DNA of 64,000 bases. Origin: Leptasterias polaris (Eukaryota > Echinodermata > Asteroidea > Forcipulatida > Asteriidae). Below are positions 21,267-33,500 of this stretch, in pieces. The position numbers and the translations under genes are program-made. Under the pieces are notes generated by a model. The model was not told the origin of the DNA and searched no databases. It saw only the letters and a list, made by a program, of their open reading frames with translations. The DNA lies in assembly GCA_037783415.1 (NCBI GenBank), contig JAZGTN010000046.1, positions 7,687,153 through 7,751,152 on the forward strand, given 5' to 3'. Every line of letters starts with the position of its first letter. The first letter of the stretch is position 1.

Positions 21267-21528
21267 TCTGGCGGCCGCCACTTATTATCCGGCGGCCGCC
21301 ACTTAATTATCCGGCGGCCGCCACTTAATTAAGTGGCGGCCGCCACTTATTATCCGGCGGCCGCCACTTAATTATCCGGCGGCCGCCACTTAATTAAGTG
21401 GCGGCCGCCACTTATTATCTGGCGGCCGCCACTTAATTAAGTGGCGGCCGCCACATATTATCTGGCGGCCGCCACATAATTATCTGGCGGCCGCCACATA
21501 ATTATCTGGCGGCCGCCACATAATAATC
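21267..21528. repeat. NotI-palindrome tandem block, left arm (12 copies)
   Basis: Twelve GGCGGCCGCC decamers, each a perfect palindrome containing a NotI site, are joined by CACTTAATTAAGT, CACTTATTATCC or CACATAATTATCT linkers. The linkers change systematically from 'CTTA' outside to 'CATA' inside, showing local homogenisation. Confidence 0.95.
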
Positions 21529-21607
21529 TGTACCACACGTTCTTTATTTTGCGGATTTTAAGAGGACGGGTCATAGGATTCAGGGGGGGGGGTTAAGAGG
21601 ACATATC

Positions 21608-22141
21608 GGGTGCGTTCGATTAGCTTCCCTGGGTCGACCCCGGTCTGCTCATCCGGGTGAGCCCCTAACCATGAGCTAATCGAACGCCAACTTCCCCCAG
21701 CATTCACACCAATGCATCTTGGGACAGCCGACCGGAACTACTTCCATTTTGTGCCGTATGTCCGATACTTTCCGTGGATTCACGAAAACTCGTAAAATAA
21801 TTATTCTCAAGGTAAAACTGTAACATTAAACAATTTGTACAACCCCACAGTGATACACCCGGCTTCGAATAAAAAATACTTATTGCTCACAAAAACGCTG
21901 TTGTAATGGCGAAAATGTGTGTCAAACTTCCTAAAATGTCCCGCTGAATTACAAACAAAATGGTGGCCATTGAGAAAGGGTTTTCGCCGTGACGTCATGA
22001 ACCAGGGGCAGCCCCAAGTGACCCGCTCCACAAGCAGGGCACTTGGGGCTGACCCGGGTGAGCCCCGCGAATGACGTCAAAGCTATTCGAACGCACCGGG
22101 GGAAGACCTGGGTCGACTCGGGAAGCTAATCGAACGCACCC
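21608..22141. mobile_element. MITE-like unit with GGGTGCGTTCGATTAGCTTC ends
   Basis: The terminal sequence at 21608 is repeated in inverse at 22120-22141. Another inverse copy of its inner part sits at about 21675-21692 and one at about 22617-22634 in the right arm. The right arm has only the first ~130 bp, so the unit was present before or during the arm duplication and was lost from one side. Confidence 0.6.
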
Positions 22142-22184
22142 ATTATAGGAACCAGGGGAGTAAAGAGGGAAGCTCATAGGTTCC

Positions 22185-22530
22185 GGGGGGGGGGGGGGGG
22201 GGGGGGGTTAGAGGACAGGTCGTAGGATCATGGGGGGGGGGGGGGGGGTTAAGGGTAAGAGGGCATGTCATAGGATCATAATTGGGGGGGGGGGGTGGGG
22301 GGGTGAGAGGACATGACTTTGGTGTCTCTATGGATCTTACCCACCCCCCACCCCCCTGATCCTATGACATGTCATCTTACCCCCTGGATCATATGACCTG
22401 TCCTCTTAACCCCCCATTCCTATGACACGCCTCTTACCCCACCCCCCCATGATCCTATGACTTTATCTCTTAACCCCCCCATGATCCTACGACCTGTCCT
22501 CTAACCCCCCCCCCCCCCCCCCCCCCCCCC
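22185..22530. repeat. Poly-G / poly-C inverted core
   Basis: G23 (22185-22207), G17 (22232-22248) and further G runs to about 22306 face C runs ending with C26 (22505-22530). They are separated by repeated 'ATAGGATCAT' and 'AGAGGACATG'-like words on the left and their reverse complements on the right. The intervals behave as a nested inverted repeat at the palindrome centre. Confidence 0.85.
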
Positions 22531-22786
22531 GAACCTGTGAGCTTTCCTCTTTACAAAATGGAATAAGTTCCGGTCGGCTGTCCCAAGATGCATTGGTGTG
22601 AATGCTGGGGGAAGTTGGCGTTCGATTAGTTCATGGTTAGGGGCTCACCCGGAGGAGCAGACCGGGGTCGACCCGGGGAAGCTAATCGAACGCACCCGAT
22701 ATGTCCTCTTAACCCCCCCCCCCCTGAATCCTATGACCCGTCCTCTAAAATCCGCAAAATAAAGAACGTGTGGTACAGATTATTAT

Positions 22787-23065
22787 GTGGCGGCCGCCAG
22801 ATAATTATGTGGCGGCCGCCAGATAATATGTGGCGGCCGCCACTTAATTAAGTGGCGGTCGCCAGATAATAAGTGGCGGCCGCCACTTAATTAAGTGGCG
22901 GCCGCCAGATAATAAGTGGCGGCCGCCACTTAATTAAGTGGCGGCCGCCGGATAATAAGTGGCGGCCGCCACTTAATTAAGTGGCGGCCGCCACTTAATT
23001 AAGTGGCGGCCGCCGGATAATTAAGTGGCGGCCGCCGGATAATAAGTGGCGGCCGCCAGATAAAT
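22787..23065. repeat. NotI-palindrome tandem block, right arm (13 copies)
   Basis: Thirteen GGCGGCCGCC units, one mutated to GGCGGTCGCC near 22855, mirror the left-arm block with the same linker gradient reversed. Confidence 0.95.
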
Positions 23066-23142
23066 GGTACAAAAAAAAATATTATCGCGCTCATGAAAAA
23101 ATATTTCACTTCTTATTTCCTGGCACTATCCGGCTTCCGTAG

Positions 23143-24292
23143 TGAGCGATTCTCACTAGAATTTAGAAAAGAACACGCTTGTTGAAAAGTAAAAGTCAAA
23201 CTAATTAAACCAAAGCAGTCATGAGCTGTTGATGATGTTCTAGATGGCAACTACCCGTTCGTCTGCTTACAAACCGGCTTCGGTATAAGCTTAATTTTCC
23301 AGTCATTTACCTCTGTATGTCGATGTGATTTAGAAAAACTTTCTCTATGCTTTATATACACAATGCCAAACATGACAGATTCAGTCGTCGCAGTTTGTGG
23401 ATTCACAGATGAACATTATTAAGGAGAAGGCTGCCATGAGTGCCAGAGGCAAATATTGGGTTTTTTACCAGTCCCGAAGCCCTTATCAGCATAAAATGAC
23501 GTGAATTTCTGCAGTTGTACTCGGTGTACAGGCTTGTCTGCTGTTTATTCATCACAGGTGAGAGTCATTGGTCACAAAGTGGTGAGTTATGAGAGAAATC
23601 CCATTTTGTTTTACTTATTGTTCAATTGTGGATAAAACTGAATTGATTTTTAGTCTTAATAATTAGCCACATAGTTGTCAGTCGTAGTCGTACTCTCCCA
23701 GAGTCCCCGGCGGCAGAGAGGGGCTAGTTTAGTTAACTTATGCGGTTAGAATAGATGAGTACATTGTCAGCTATCTGATAGCTGAGGTTTTTCTTTTTGA
23801 GGTCGAATAAATAATAATAATAAATCATTTTACCTAAGGCAATCCTGACAAAGCAAGTCTTATTCCGAATGCACAAGTATGCATTATCCATTGATTTGAC
23901 ACTGGCTCAAATTGTTGATTTGTGTCTGATATCTACTTTCTGTGTATTGTTGAAGCACTCGTTTGTAATCAGTTATTTGCAATGATGATCGTATTATCCT
24001 CCATGTTCAAGGGTTGCGTATTGCGATCATTTCAACTAGCAATCGGTAAAACATCATTTTAACACAACCCCCAACCGAAAAAAGTTAATAAATAGATCAA
24101 TAATAAATAAACAAATAAACATAAATAAATAATGTGTACAGTGTTCAAGCTTCATATAGAGACCACAAAAGCGCTTGAAGTGATCCATCCAACACATTAT
24201 TGCATAATATTATTAGTTTCCATTTATTCTTCTACTAATAATACACACCAAGATCTGAGCTTATTGTATTTATTTTATTTTTATTTTTGTAG
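23143..24292. other. No gene; possible LINE-like tail and probable intron end
   Basis: CAGCTATCTGATAGCTGAGG (23768-23787) followed by TTTTTCTTTTTGAGG and an AATAATAATAA tail at 23806-23822 resembles a retroposon 3' end. 24080-24130 is rich in AAATA words. The last bases before 24293 are a long T-rich tract ending TTTTTGTAG, a plausible splice acceptor for the helicase remnant. Confidence 0.35.
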
Positions 24293-25070
24293 GGGCCAGT
24301 CATCAGGAAAGAAATCAGCTTTCAGAAAATTGTATGCCAAGCTTGGAGAACCGGGAAGTATCATTGCTGCCATGACAGTGACAGAAAGTCTTGCCACACG
24401 ATTGGCAATCAGAGATGCCTTGCAAATATCATGAGGAATGCAGTTCTTATTCAACAGGGACCGGCCCGTGACAATATCAAGCAAAACTCAAAGTTGCGGA
24501 AGAAATCTTTGGATGGCTTGCAGATGATGACTACAGAAAAAAGGAAAGGATGGGGCGCATCGTTATATAGGCCTACTGTCAGTCAAGAAAGACGTGTGCA
24601 GAACTGTGCTGTTTTCTGCTGCAAGCTTCCATCATCACATCACAAATTGTTCAATATGCATTATACTATTACAGAGAGTGATGTTTACGATAAGTTTCTA
24701 CGTAGCTTTTTCGACCCTGAGGGAGCTGTGCACATACTCTTCGCAACTGTTGCTTTTAGACTGGGGGTTGATGTAAAGGGGCCTACAACTTTGTCATTTT
24801 TGAACACCTGGCACCAAGTGAAATTGACGATTATTATGTACACCCAAGTGGGAGAGTTCGGCGTGATGAGAAACTGAGTCTATCAATTGTAATAAACTAT
24901 CTTATAGAAACAGAAGCACTTTAGGAACAGATGAAAAACTTCCTTGACACCCAACAATGTAGAGAAGCTATGATACATGCAGCATTCCATGTACATGTAG
25001 CACACGTTAGCAGGCTCACAAGTACAAGAACTTGTGCCACAATAACTGCTGTGATAACTGTGCATTTTAA
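24293..25070 (+). pseudogene. Degenerate RecQ-family DNA helicase, C-terminal part
   Basis: RecQ helicases are ATP-dependent 3'-5' DNA unwinding enzymes. In order, but in different frames, I see AFRKLYAKLGEPGSI and MTVTESLATRLAIRDAL (motif III region, cf. 'FR..Y..LG..R' and 'ALTATAT..TR'), and AVLIQQGPARDNIK (cf. 'spdRpNI'). Then come DPEGAVHILFATVAF, RLGVDVKG (24719-24781, motif V, 'ATVAFGMGVDK'), APSEIDDYYVHPSGRVRRDE (motif VI; the family has QxxGRxGRD, so the second Gly is Arg here), TQQCREAMIHAAF, and CHNNCCDNC at 25035-25061. The last is the Cys cluster of the RecQ zinc-binding domain. At least three frameshifts and an in-frame TAG at 24922-24924 separate the blocks. A TTTTTGTAG acceptor-like tract abuts 24293, so this may derive from an intron-containing gene. 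AATAAA lies at 25169. No motif I or II was found. Confidence 0.78.
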
Positions 25071-27353
25071 ACTGCTGTTGTGGGGTATTTCTTGTTTTAG
25101 CCTGTTCAAACTTAATCATTTTCAGAATCACAATTCTGTGAAAGATTTGTCTTTGGCAATAGCAAAACAATAAAAATAAAAATTAAGAATGTGTTTGGGC
25201 CATTTCTAACAGATCAGTCTAATCAATTCATTATCCGCATACAGTGTATGTTGCAGCTTACGGTGAATATGCTGATGAATATGCTGAATTATGTGTTGTA
25301 TTTACAGTTATTGAAGCATTTCAAAGTTGACAAAGTTGGCTCATAGTGACCAGTAACTTAGTTATAGGTTCACCACAAGTCAGTCAGTCATAATTCAAGT
25401 AGGCAGGTATTCAAATCAACTATTTAAAGAAAAGCATTCTTTTGTCATTCTTCTTCATCTTTAGTGTGACACATACATATTATTGACTAAAGTCTGCATT
25501 GCAGTGCAGCACCAGTATTTCAACAAACGTTTTGTTTTTGTGAGCCTTTTTTTATTGAATTTTTAAAACAACATTTTTTCCTATGTGATTTTTTTATCAA
25601 ACATACTGAAATGAGTCATAACAAAACAAGTTTAAACTAATTATGGTTTATATTTAAAATCACATTTTTGCCTCATAATTAATGGTGCATTCCAGTAGAA
25701 AGAGGCATTTATAAATGTTATGATGTTGGAAATATCTTTTTGCCCGTATTGTTTGGAAATAATTTTAATTGAACTGTATCAGATGTTTTTATAGATGTAA
25801 GTTTATACAACATAATTATAAATATATAATGTGACAGAGAACTCACAAGAGAAATAAACTGACGTTCATGCATGATCATGTATTTAAAAATATATAAACT
25901 TGTATGGATACATATGTCAGGTCATGTACAGTATAATAGTCAGTAGGCCTATGTGTATCCTCCCCTGTCCGGTTTTCGATGTAGTATGCCTTTTTCTTTG
26001 AATTGAAAAAAAATAAAAATATTCCATAATCAACTGATGCCCTAATTACCTTCCTTTGTTTATAAGAAATATGCAAACATATATTAAAACGTGATGGACA
26101 TTGAAACTTTCACACCACGCACCGATCTTCGATGACTTCAATAGCGTCCCATTTGTTTTGAGTTTGACCTGTTTTCGATGCAAACAAGAAAGTATGGTGT
26201 CCGGGTGAAGCCATACGTGGAAGAAACATCTGCAGTGACTACAAGTGTTCTGTGAGACTTAGTGTATGACTCTATAGCCAGCAGTTTTCTTCATTTTATT
26301 CAACATATTTTTTATCTAGTTCTAAAAATAACCATGGTATTTTTCAAAAACTAAAAAAAAAAAAAAATGTAAATAATTTTTGGCTTTGAAATCTTATTTT
26401 TATTTAGTTTTGTGTCTTTTTATGTTTCTTAACATTTAAACTAAAGCATATAAATAAACAGTGATAATCGAATCACAAAGCTGATGTTTAAATTTTAATA
26501 TTAATAACAACAATGATAGAGTGTTACACAAACAAAATTATCCAGACTATTAGAAAATGATATAAGGCACGTGGCTTCTTTAAGCCTCTGTATTTTTTTC
26601 CCCAGAATGCTCAGCAGAATGTTCAGTCACATGATTTGATCATCGTGAATTGTGAATTGAAAAAGTGTTTGATGAAACTTTTTCGGTGGGGAATTTTTTT
26701 TTTATGGCCCCGACAGTATGACATATTTTTGTACCTTGCAGAAATGCCTAAATACCACAACTTTTTGCATTTACAAGTGCAACTAACCAGTGGAGCCTTA
26801 CATGTTTCTAAGTTTTGGTCAAATGAGAGGAGACTCTTTGCTTGGCAAGTCAAACCACAAAAATTGTATCTAGGGACTGTTTACATCGCGAGCAGAGAGG
26901 TAAAAGATTTGCCTCGATTTCAGGGACGCCCTGAATACAGGGCGTCCTACGATACTTAAGTTCAGGCATCCACTGATATGGACTGTTTTATGAATTTGTA
27001 AAAAATTACTAGCCCTAAACTTTGACAGCTGTGAATTGTTCCAATTCGAATCCAAAAACAGTGCGTTCACAACGAGGTGTCTGTTTGCTACACATTATAG
27101 CACTGTAGTAGTAGTACTAGTTAGTAGTAGTAGCAGGTCGTCTGTGATTCGTTTCGTCGCAACAAATCCATAACAAACCGTTATAAACAGAAATTAAAAA
27201 CCGACGACATTCTCTAGAGAAGCAGCAATTTCACATTATTTACTGGGGAAAATAGCTGGACGAGCGAAACCCTGCATAGTTATTTCTTTTGAGCCAACCT
27301 ATTACGTGGGTAGCCTGTCGTGCGCATTGATAACTATCGGCTTTAACTGTAGT
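25071..27353. other. No recognised gene
   Basis: AT-rich sequence. The frame at 26636-26959 lacks any recognised domain. The only structured spot is a short hairpin at 26924-26947; 27346-27353 is the left target duplication of the hAT element. Confidence 0.4.
26924..26947. repeat. 10-bp perfect hairpin with AATA loop
   Basis: GGACGCCCTG, loop AATA, CAGGGCGTCC. Compact and GC-rich in an AT-rich setting. No flanking regulatory context is recognisable. Confidence 0.6.
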
Positions 27354-30300
27354 CAGTGGCGGCGCTACGGGGGGGCAAGGGGGGGAAATGCCCCCCCCCC
27401 CCCCCCCAGTAATTTTTTTTCCCCCCAGTTTGCCCCCCCCCCCCCCCCCCCCCAGTTTTTTCCCCGATGGCGGAAAATGAGTTTTATCCCAAACCATCAG
27501 CACCCAATTTGTTACATTGTTGTTTGCGTTGTAAATAATAAACTCAATTTCATCCATCATAATTATAGCTGGCACCATCAAAAAGGCCCAATACACTTTC
27601 CATCTCCGGCAATCGGTGGCACCAGACCTGTTCTAGCCTGGTTCTAGCTTGGAAACTTGCTATAAATAGAAACTTACTATAAATAGAAATGCATTGTCTG
27701 CCCAAAACCGCAAGCAGCCATCGTACACGCAGTGCAAAATCTTATTTATTTCTTGAGTGAATTGTAGGCTTATACAGTACACACGACATAAACTTGATGT
27801 TCACGTGGATTAAAGAGTGCTGTTTATTGCCTACTGCTAGTTGTTGCGCTTAAACACTTTGGTAAAACAGTTTTTAGTTATGGATATTAGAAAGTTTTGC
27901 AAGAAATCCCATGATGATAGGCACAGATCAGATTCTGAATCTAGCGATGAAAATCCTGAACCCAAACAGAAACACCCCAGGATGAGTATTGACGTAAATG
28001 TCCCAGATGATCATTTTGAGGATTCGAGTGCCGATGATCAACAACATGACACAACATCAGTGAGTTTATTGGGCGAACCAGGTACCGTTAGAGCAATCCT
28101 TACCCAGCAGTAGTGTGAGTAGTACTGGGACACCAAATAGAAGTGGGTCTTCTGCTAAAGTCTGTGGCCCTTCTGACATATCCCAATCACCAGATAATGG
28201 ACCAGTTCATCTTGGTGTTAATCAGCCTATCCGCTTTCCAAAGACACATGGACGAAAATTTAACACTGATTGGTATAAAGCATACCCATGGCTTGAATAT
28301 TCAGCAACTGCAGACAAAGTTTACTGTTTTGTCTGTCGTCACTTTTCGTCAGGCTTGCACCCAAATGAGCAACAAACATTTGTTTCGGAAGGATTCAATA
28401 CATGGAAAAAGTGCACTGGAGAATCTTCGAAAAACAATAAACTTATCAAACACAAAGAATCTGATGCACATGTAAACAACGCTTGTAAATACAAGGCTTA
28501 TAGAGTCCAAACTGTCTAAAAAGACAGTATTGGACCACCTCAGTGAAGGTCATCGTCTGGTTGTAGAGAAAAACAGAAAATATATGAAAACTCTTATTGA
28601 TACTTTGAGATTAACAGCCGTTCAAAACATTGCACAAAGGGGTCATCGGGAAGGAGAGACATCTCAAAATAAAGGAAACTTCCTGGAAATATTGGACTTC
28701 TTGAAGAAGTATTCCCCATCTCTGAACGAAAGACTGTGTGAAGGGCCTAGAAATGCCAAGTACACCCACACACCATAGCGTACAAGATGCTATTTTAGAT
28801 ATCATCAGTGATACCATCCTGGAGGAATACGGGAAGAAATACGAGAAGCTGGGTACTTTTCAGTACTAGTATAGATGAAACTAAGGACTTAAGCAAAAAA
28901 GAACAGATGAGCTTTGTTCTTAGATACTTTGAAGATTCTGAAGTTCGTGAAGAATTCTTAGGATTTAAAGTAGCCGATGAACTTGATGCAGAATCCTTGG
29001 CCCAATATATTCTACAAGAGTTAGAGGACAATGGGCTGGACGTCAATAACCTAGTTGGTCAGGGTTACGATGGCGCTTCTGTCATGAGCGGACGGTGTTC
29101 TGGAGTTCAAGAGAGGATACGGCGAATTGTTCCTCAGGCAATATACGTCCATTGTTTTGCCCATCGTCTCAATTTGGTTATTGTTGCCAGCGTGAAATCT
29201 GTAATTCCCGTGGCTGATTTTTTTTCAACGCTTCAAACCTGCTACAATTTTCTAAGCGGCTCTAATGTACACGCCCAATGGATTGCCTTCCAAAAGAGAG
29301 AAGACATGTTTCCAAATGAAAAACCAATCGAGTTCAAGACAATGTCGGACACACGATGGGCATGCCAAGTGCGTGCTGTAAGTGCAATTTTATCAAGGTT
29401 TGACTGTTTTGTAAAATTTCTGCAGCATGTAGATTTATCCGACAGCAATCGAGACCGTGCATTAAATGCCAGATCAATCTTAGCGCAGCTAGACCAGAAA
29501 TTCATATACTGTATGCTTCTCATGAATGACACTCTACGCGAAGCCAAGGGAGCTTCTGATGTGCTACAAAGTTCCAAACTTGACTACATGAAAGCAGCAG
29601 GTCTAATTGAAAGCCTCATTGGAGAACTGCAAACTAACAGATGTGATGAAAAGGCCAATGAATATTTTGAGTGCTCATGTGATATCGCTTTCAGAAATGG
29701 GTTGAAGTGTTGCAATTCGAGAAAGAGCCGCCAAAAGTCTACCCCTTCAAAGATGGACAATTTTGTAGTACTAAGTGCACTTGGAAAGCGGGACACGGTA
29801 ACAGATTCATCCGATATGAAACGAGCTATATTGTATCCAACTATCGACAGTTTTCTTGGAGAACTCAACAAAAGATTTAGTGGGGAAAACCTCCAAATTT
29901 TCCGATCGCTGTCAGCAACAGATCCAACGTCAAAATGGTTCCTCGATTTTGAGACCATATAGACCTCTAGCGACCCATTATAAACTCAATCTTGAAGACA
30001 TAAAGATGGAGCTAAGACAAGCTAAGCGAATGAATGAACGTACAGGGGCTAAGTTCCATACAGTGGAGGAATTCGCAGAACACCTGAAACCTCTATATAT
30101 GGCTTTCACAGAACTTTATAAAGCGATCAAGATCTCGATGACCCTCCCAGTAAGTACAGCTGGCTGTGAGAGGAGCATCAGCAAGCTCAAACTTATCAAA
30201 ACACACCACAATGGCCGACGAGAGACTTAAGAGTTTAACGGTGATTAGTGTCCATCGACAACGGGCGCTTGATATCAACCTCGACGATGTCGTCGATAGA

Positions 30301-30480
30301 TTTGCCAGGAAATACCCCCACTCAAGAATGACGCTGGTGTAAGTCCGTCAAAGTGGTAAGTCAATGCTTTTCTGCAGTACAAAATTACATTATAGATTTT
30401 TGTTTGCCCCCCCCCCTAAATTTAAGTTTGCCCCCCTCTTGCCCCCCCCCCCCAGATTAACAGGTCTGGTGCCGCCGCTG
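27354..30480 (+). mobile_element. hAT transposon, 3127 bp, with 8-bp target duplication
   Basis: The left end CAGTGGCGGCGCTA and the right end read inward, CAGCGGCGGCACCA, form a short imperfect inverted repeat. ACTGTAGT flanks both sides exactly (27346-27353 and 30481-30488), the 8-bp duplication expected of hAT elements. G- and C-runs lie just inside both ends (27367-27450, 30408-30454). A GGTGGCACCAGACCTGTT word at 27615-27632 repeats the right-end sequence inside the left side, an odd internal copy of an end. The element carries one transposase, inactivated by frameshifts. The intact duplication suggests fairly recent insertion. Confidence 0.93.
27880..30342 (+). pseudogene. hAT transposase (TTF zinc finger / ZMYM1-like), frameshifted
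   Basis: The frame opens at ATG 27880 with MDIRKFCKKS, the usual start of this transposase group, and ends at TAA 30340-30342. An acidic N-terminal stretch is followed by a TTF-type zinc finger (28220-28500; YPWLEYS, YCFVCRHF, GFNTWKKC), then GNFLEILDFL near 28673. The catalytic region follows: SIDETKD with the first Asp at 28874, GYDGASVMSG with Asp at 29069, HCFAHRLNL at 29150, and DTRWACQ at 29348. The C-terminal dimerisation region has AGCERSISKLKLIKT with the Glu at 30168, and after a last shift RLKSLTVISVHR. The coding blocks change frame at about 28085-28110, 28490-28505, 28745-28865, 29860-29965 and 30200-30213, so at least five disruptions kill it. The key acidic residues themselves survive. 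In life it would bind the element ends and cut and paste the DNA. Confidence 0.92.
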
Positions 30481-30507
30481 ACTGTAGTCCGTCTAGCTAA
30501 CCATGTA

Positions 30508-33500
30508 CAGTCCTTCTGATTTGAAAATCACAGGCGTGTGGAAAAAAGCACACCTGGATTTTTTCGAGGGGTGCGATTTTGCAAAACGCTAAATTTGTGG
30601 TACATGCTGAGATCGTACAGAAACACTGTAGACCACAACAGGCCTCGAACTTCGTGTTCAAAAGGGCAATAATTGCTGTGCCTTTTCTAGAATTTTGAGG
30701 GCATCACAGCAATTTCGTAAGTGTAAAAAGGGCACCACGCGTTTTTGTCGAATTTGGGGGGCTTCATGGCAAAAACAAAATTTAAACAAATTTAAAAAGA
30801 CGATTGAAAGATTGAAAAAACGGATGATCAAAAACACTGCGTCTTCACACCCACAGCATTTCGACTTTGCACAAACACTCCGCGAAAAATTCCCCTAAAA
30901 CAAACAAAACACATTTAAGAAGAAAAGAATCGTACGTTTTATACAGTAAAATAATTTTTCGGATGATTCAAAATGTCATAAATGGCTTCATTTTTGTAAA
31001 ATAAAGCCTTTACGTTGCGCAGTTTTCGTAAACAAGCTGACATTTCTGAGGCACTGTGCTTTGAAGACCATGCTGTCTGTCGTCGACGGCTTTTGCGTGG
31101 ATACCAGTGGCTCCTTGCTAAGAGCACGGTGGTTTTAGATCGCGCACCAGCGATGGTGATTATTGCAATTCGGGGGAAAACCCCTTTCCACCGATGCATG
31201 CACAGACATGTAAAGTCTTTGTTCAAGGCGTTTCAAACAAGTGTTGTTATCTTTCGCGTAATGCACGGATATTTCACCAATAGAGGGCTTTTCCGTCAAT
31301 AGTATGGCTTTGTTTTTAAGAGCATGTCCACGAGAGGACCATGCAGACCGTGATAAGGTGGGGGTCAACGGATTTGGCTGAAATTTTGGTGGTAGGTGGG
31401 TCATAGGTAGCCTTGAGGCTGTGCACAATATTTGGCCAATCCGACCTCCCTAACAGAAAAAATAGCAAAAAATGTGTTTTTTAGTGGAAAAATTGCGTTT
31501 TTGATGATTTTTGACTACAAAAGTTTAAACCCTTGCTGCTGAAAGGTGGAATACAGTAGAGTAATGAAATTTGCAGGGTCTTTAGTTAGTATCCTGACCT
31601 AAACCAGGAACTCAAAATTTTGGAAAAACAAGACCTTTAAGAGGCAACAGTAACTCTTCATTTAAGGGTACCACCAAATTTGCATCACATCTTTGAGTCG
31701 CTGTAGAGTCATTAATGCAGGTCTGTGAGCAATGACACTTGGTTGAAAGAGAGTTCTTATTATGGTCCTTTATAGGTAGCATCAATAAAATATTTGCCAA
31801 CAGTTTTTTGTTTGTAATGGCAGGAGCCTGTTTTTGCCTAAAAATGGCGGTTTAGCATTGCATCATTCAAAACTGGTACCTAAAGTTGTGATTTGCGATT
31901 GCCTTGTTTTCTAATGGTAGTCTCGATGCATTGGACATGAAGCAAACCTCTCATTACCCTACATGAAACAATTATGTTGGTCCTTGAATCCTTAATTAAG
32001 TGTTTTAGTGATCATGACCAATTTCCTCAGGATTCAGACACTGACCTTATATCTAAATGTTTTGTTTAGTTTGTCATACTCAAATCCTGATTCATATTTT
32101 AATTGTAACCCCCTCCAAGCCTTTCACCCTTTCTGATTTGTATGATCACATGAGTAGCTATCAGTGCAAGTTATTTGGTCCTTGTCAGGCATTTGCAGTA
32201 TTGCAAAGCCAAGATCCTCTTCAGAATAAGGCAATTATAAAACAAAATAAACACACCAGGACTTTATTATAGTTTAGATAATAACACAATAAGTGTCAAT
32301 GGTTTTATTTCATTGACATATTCATGAGTGCAACAGTTCAATATGTTTTAGTTTTTAACGTTCACACTACCGGTGTGTGGTATTCACTGACTAACAGTCA
32401 AGATAGAGTGGTACAAGTATTACACCATAGATAATACACCAACGGCATCAAAGTTGAAAGCAGTACTGGCCATTGAGTGATGGATTTTTGGGGTGTGAAC
32501 ATCAGCCCTGATGGTAACAAGATCAATTGGAAAGCTAATTGGTTAGATGTAGTTTGGGAACATCAACATTTTGAGATTAACAAAAATAAAAAATGGAAGA
32601 GTAGTACTGACTGTTTAATCAAAAACGAACACTTGATAAGCGTCTAACCCTAGCCCCAAGCCCAAACACTTTATTAGCTTACAGTCTTAACTCTTAACTA
32701 TAGTCCAATTGTTCCCGTTCACCACAATTTATTAACCGTAAAGTGTCTGGAAGGGCATTTTGCAACAAGCCCCGCCCACGCCCCGCTCACCCATTCACCC
32801 CCTTATCCCTTAACAGCTAGGGAAAATGAAACTTGGAAGGACAGTTAAACGTGATAAAATGACCTATGTATATTTTATTTTGTTATAAAGTTCACCATTT
32901 TAAACTCAATATGAAAACATGGTTAAAAATGTTGGCGGGTAAGCAAAATCTGCCCCCCCCCCTTCCCAGGCCCTCCCTCTTCCATCCCCTATCCCTTTTA
33001 CAGCTTCCACATTAGTTAACCCCCTCTTGTCAATTATTATAAATAATTGTAAGGCGTTTAGAATCGTATAACTAAAAAAAAAAAGAGATACGTTTATAAC
33101 TTCTGACTTGTCATTTAGAGTGTACACAGCGTGTAATGCATGTTTTTCTTATCGCATTGCTTAGAGTACATGTAAATGCTCCAACATGTTTGACCTTGTT
33201 GTAGACGAACGCAATAACATTTCCAAATTTTTTTTCAGATATCAAGTCAGTGACTTATTTTCAACAATTTAAGCATAATTGTTTAACCATAAAGAATAAT
33301 TAAGTGCCCTTATAGGGCGCACCACACCAAATAAGCCAGAATTCATGCGCCAAGCTACTTATCATAATTTGTAAACCCACAACTTATTTTTAATTACAAC
33401 GTTTTGGGGGTCATGCAATTAATAGATTGTGTAAATATAAGAATCTATCACAACCCGGGGGTTCGGTGCTTCAACTTTTGAGGAGACTTGATAAATTTAG

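Larger units (their letters stand above)
21186..23142. mobile_element. Foldback element with ~570-bp arms (giant palindrome)
   Basis: The left arm (21186 to about 21752) starts CTACGGAAGCCGGATAGTGC. The right arm (about 22553-23142) is its near-perfect reverse complement. Each arm contains, from outside in, a unique ~80-bp end, a tandem block of GGCGGCCGCC palindromes, GTACCACACGTTCTTTATTT, G- or C-runs and a GGGTGCGTTCGATTAGCTTC module. The centre adds a second inverted layer of G runs (22185-22300) facing C runs (22340-22530). No coding capacity and no clear target duplication. The architecture is that of foldback (FB-like) transposons. Confidence 0.85.

Noticed and set aside
22633..22851. 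72-codon frame in the palindrome
   Set aside because: It runs through the MITE module and NotI repeats, with Pro/Gly/Arg composition dictated by the repeat.
24594..25173. Independent small genes around the helicase remnant
   Set aside because: Their peptides coincide with successive RecQ motifs in shifted frames or are antisense shadows, so they are pieces of one pseudogene.
27240..27647. 113-118-codon frames at the hAT left end
   Set aside because: Poly-Gly and poly-Pro stretches come from G/C homopolymers in the transposon end.
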